NCBI GenBank assembly: GCA_041398785.1
Contig: JAWKUA010000004.1
Span: 313,703 to 377,702, forward strand
Source: Planctomycetaceae bacterium
GTDB taxonomy: Bacteria > Planctomycetota > Planctomycetia > Planctomycetales > Planctomycetaceae
Reading direction: 5' to 3'
Length of the DNA: 64,000 bases
Part shown: positions 63,252 to 64,000 of the stretch, piece after piece
Layout: every line of letters begins with the position of its first letter
How positions within the stretch are numbered: position 1 is the stretch's first letter
Program-made: the position numbers and the translations under genes
Notes under the pieces: generated by a model
What the model saw: the letters and a program-made list of their open reading frames with translations, nothing else
Database searches by the model: none
What the model was told of the DNA's origin: nothing

Positions 63252-63420
63252 CGGGGCTCTGCCCTGGAACGCACCGCCTGGAAGCCTCCGCCTTCTGTCA
63301 TTCGACGCCACGGTCCGTGCCGCTGCTGCAGCGGAGATCGGAGGCAGAGCCTCCTGGCATCCCGTTCCAGGGCGGAGCGCCGGTACGAGCCTCAACGGGC
63401 GGAGCCCTGGAACGAGTCTC
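63252..63420. repeat. Palindromic repeat element with gttccagggcggagc arms
   Basis: The stretch has ggggctctgccctggaacgc at its left, ccgttccagggcggagcgcc at 63362-63381 and gggcggagccctggaacgag at 63397-63416. The first two form an inverted pair around a core of about 90 bases that itself contains gcctccgcc and ggaggcagagcctcctgg. The arms match the short palindrome at 7185-7213. It fills the gap between the TrmL and Uma2 genes, and the upstream leader of trmL overlaps it. Confidence 0.75.
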
Positions 63421-63423
63421 TGT

Positions 63424-64000
63424 TTACGACTTTGGCGGCGCTTCGCGGTCGAGCCGGGAGAAAAAGTCCGCAGTGTGGAAGCTCCAGCCCGGAAGAACAT
63501 CGCCTCCGGTAATTCGTTCGTCGTCTTTCACCACGGTGAATTCCTGGGCGGACGTGTACACCGTAATCGTTCGCTGCCGCGGATGGACCATCCACACCAG
63601 GCGAACTCCGGCATGAAAGTACTCGCGACGCTTGCGAGACATTTCGCCGTAGGTGTTGCCCGTGCTCAGCACTTCGATGACGAAATCCGGAACAATATCC
63701 GGCACCGGTTGAGTCGGCAGTCTTCCACCCGGCAATCGCTCCCACGAGACAAATGCGACATCCGGAGCTCGCACGGTATCGCTGAACAGCCGCATGAAAG
63801 CGTCTGCGCCAACGACTTCCCCGAGATTATGTTTCTCAAGGTAGTCGTGCAGCCAGTGCAGCAACAATCCACCCAGCAACGATTCCTGCCACCCCATCGC
63901 CTTCTCCACCAGTGTTCCGTCAACGAGTTCATACAACCGATCGTCTTCGGCGGAGTATCGGATCAGATCCTCGACAGTGGCGGTTCCCGGCGCAGGCTCG
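63424..64000 (-). CDS. Uma2-family (DUF820) protein, 5' end beyond the window
   Basis: The frame is open to the edge of the window, so the start is missing. The visible 192 residues show VEDLIRYSAEDDRLYELVDG, VEKAMGWQESLLGGLLLHWL, VRAPDVAFVSWERLPGGRLP with the catalytic-type Asp, DFVIEVLSTGNTYGEMSRKR with the Glu, and VRLVWMVHPRQRTITVY. These are standard Uma2 features and the C-terminus is complete. An internal TTG at 63936 is not the real start, because the conserved N-terminal region lies before it. Confidence 0.88.
   Translation of the reverse strand, partial: EPAPGTATVEDLIRYSAEDDRLYELVDGTLVEKAMGWQESLLGGLLLHWLHDYLEKHNLGEVVGADAFMRLFSDTVRAPDVAFVSWERLPGGRLPTQPVPDIVPDFVIEVLSTGNTYGEMSRKRREYFHAGVRLVWMVHPRQRTITVYTSAQEFTVVKDDERITGGDVLPGWSFHTADFFSRLDREAPPKS

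Noticed and set aside
1..64000. tRNA or rRNA genes
   Set aside because: No T-loop/anticodon arrangement or rRNA-like stretch was recognised by eye. A tRNAscan run would be the decisive check.

Overview
The window reads as chromosomal DNA of a Planctomycetota bacterium. The evidence is two to three pseudopilin-like DUF1559 proteins, three Uma2-family nuclease-like genes, a secreted sulfatase, a giant surface protein with a LEPR-XLL-type N-terminus and a dockerin, a PEP-CTERM protein, a Ser/Thr kinase next to an ECF sigma factor, and a planctomycete-type cytochrome c/WD40 protein. No phage, plasmid, CRISPR array or tRNA was seen. Most genes are intact and long. Three stretches (about 1-330, 2500-3760 and 50700-57500) carry many small insertions and deletions that break otherwise readable genes. 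Several are homopolymer shortenings, so unpolished sequence is at least as likely as true gene decay.

Layout. Positions 300-12049 form one minus-strand block: two large membrane proteins (perhaps one split gene), a PspA/IM30 homologue, three small proteins, a membrane histidine kinase, a sigma-54-type response regulator and a DUF1559 protein. This looks like an envelope-stress module. Palindromic repeat elements have landed in and between these genes. Positions 12371-21701 hold singletons: a membrane protein, two Uma2 proteins, a STAS protein, a DUF1559 protein with a small lipoprotein, a sulfatase, an RluA-type pseudouridine synthase and an Hsp70 with a C-terminal zinc ribbon. Positions 21838-32358 are minus-strand housekeeping genes: rho, a glycosyltransferase, a cysteine-desulfurase-like protein, rplU, ribonuclease E/G, and a PTS/hibernation set (ptsP, ptsH, ptsN, hpf). 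Positions 32674-37692 encode an RND efflux pair whose permease carries an EF-hand loop. Then come a THUMP RNA methyltransferase, a PEP-CTERM protein and a 2126-residue surface protein. A kinase with its own zinc finger and an ECF sigma factor follow at 46878-50691.

Positions 50700-53105 are a six-unit tandem array built of short hairpins whose stems covary. Just beyond it on the minus strand (57471 to 53110) is the most unusual locus. It encodes a secreted Cys-rich protein with a double-glycine-like motif, an exported protein of unknown function, an exported C39-type peptidase with Cys, His and Asp visible, a DUF1573 protein, and a pseudopilin. All but the first show several frameshifts. The order suggests a substrate/protease secretion or surface-assembly system; that is inference.

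The right end holds a Tat-exported TIM-barrel protein, a SAM methyltransferase, the cytochrome c/WD40 protein, a 28-residue basic protein, a TrmL-type tRNA methyltransferase, another palindromic repeat and a Uma2 gene that runs off the window.
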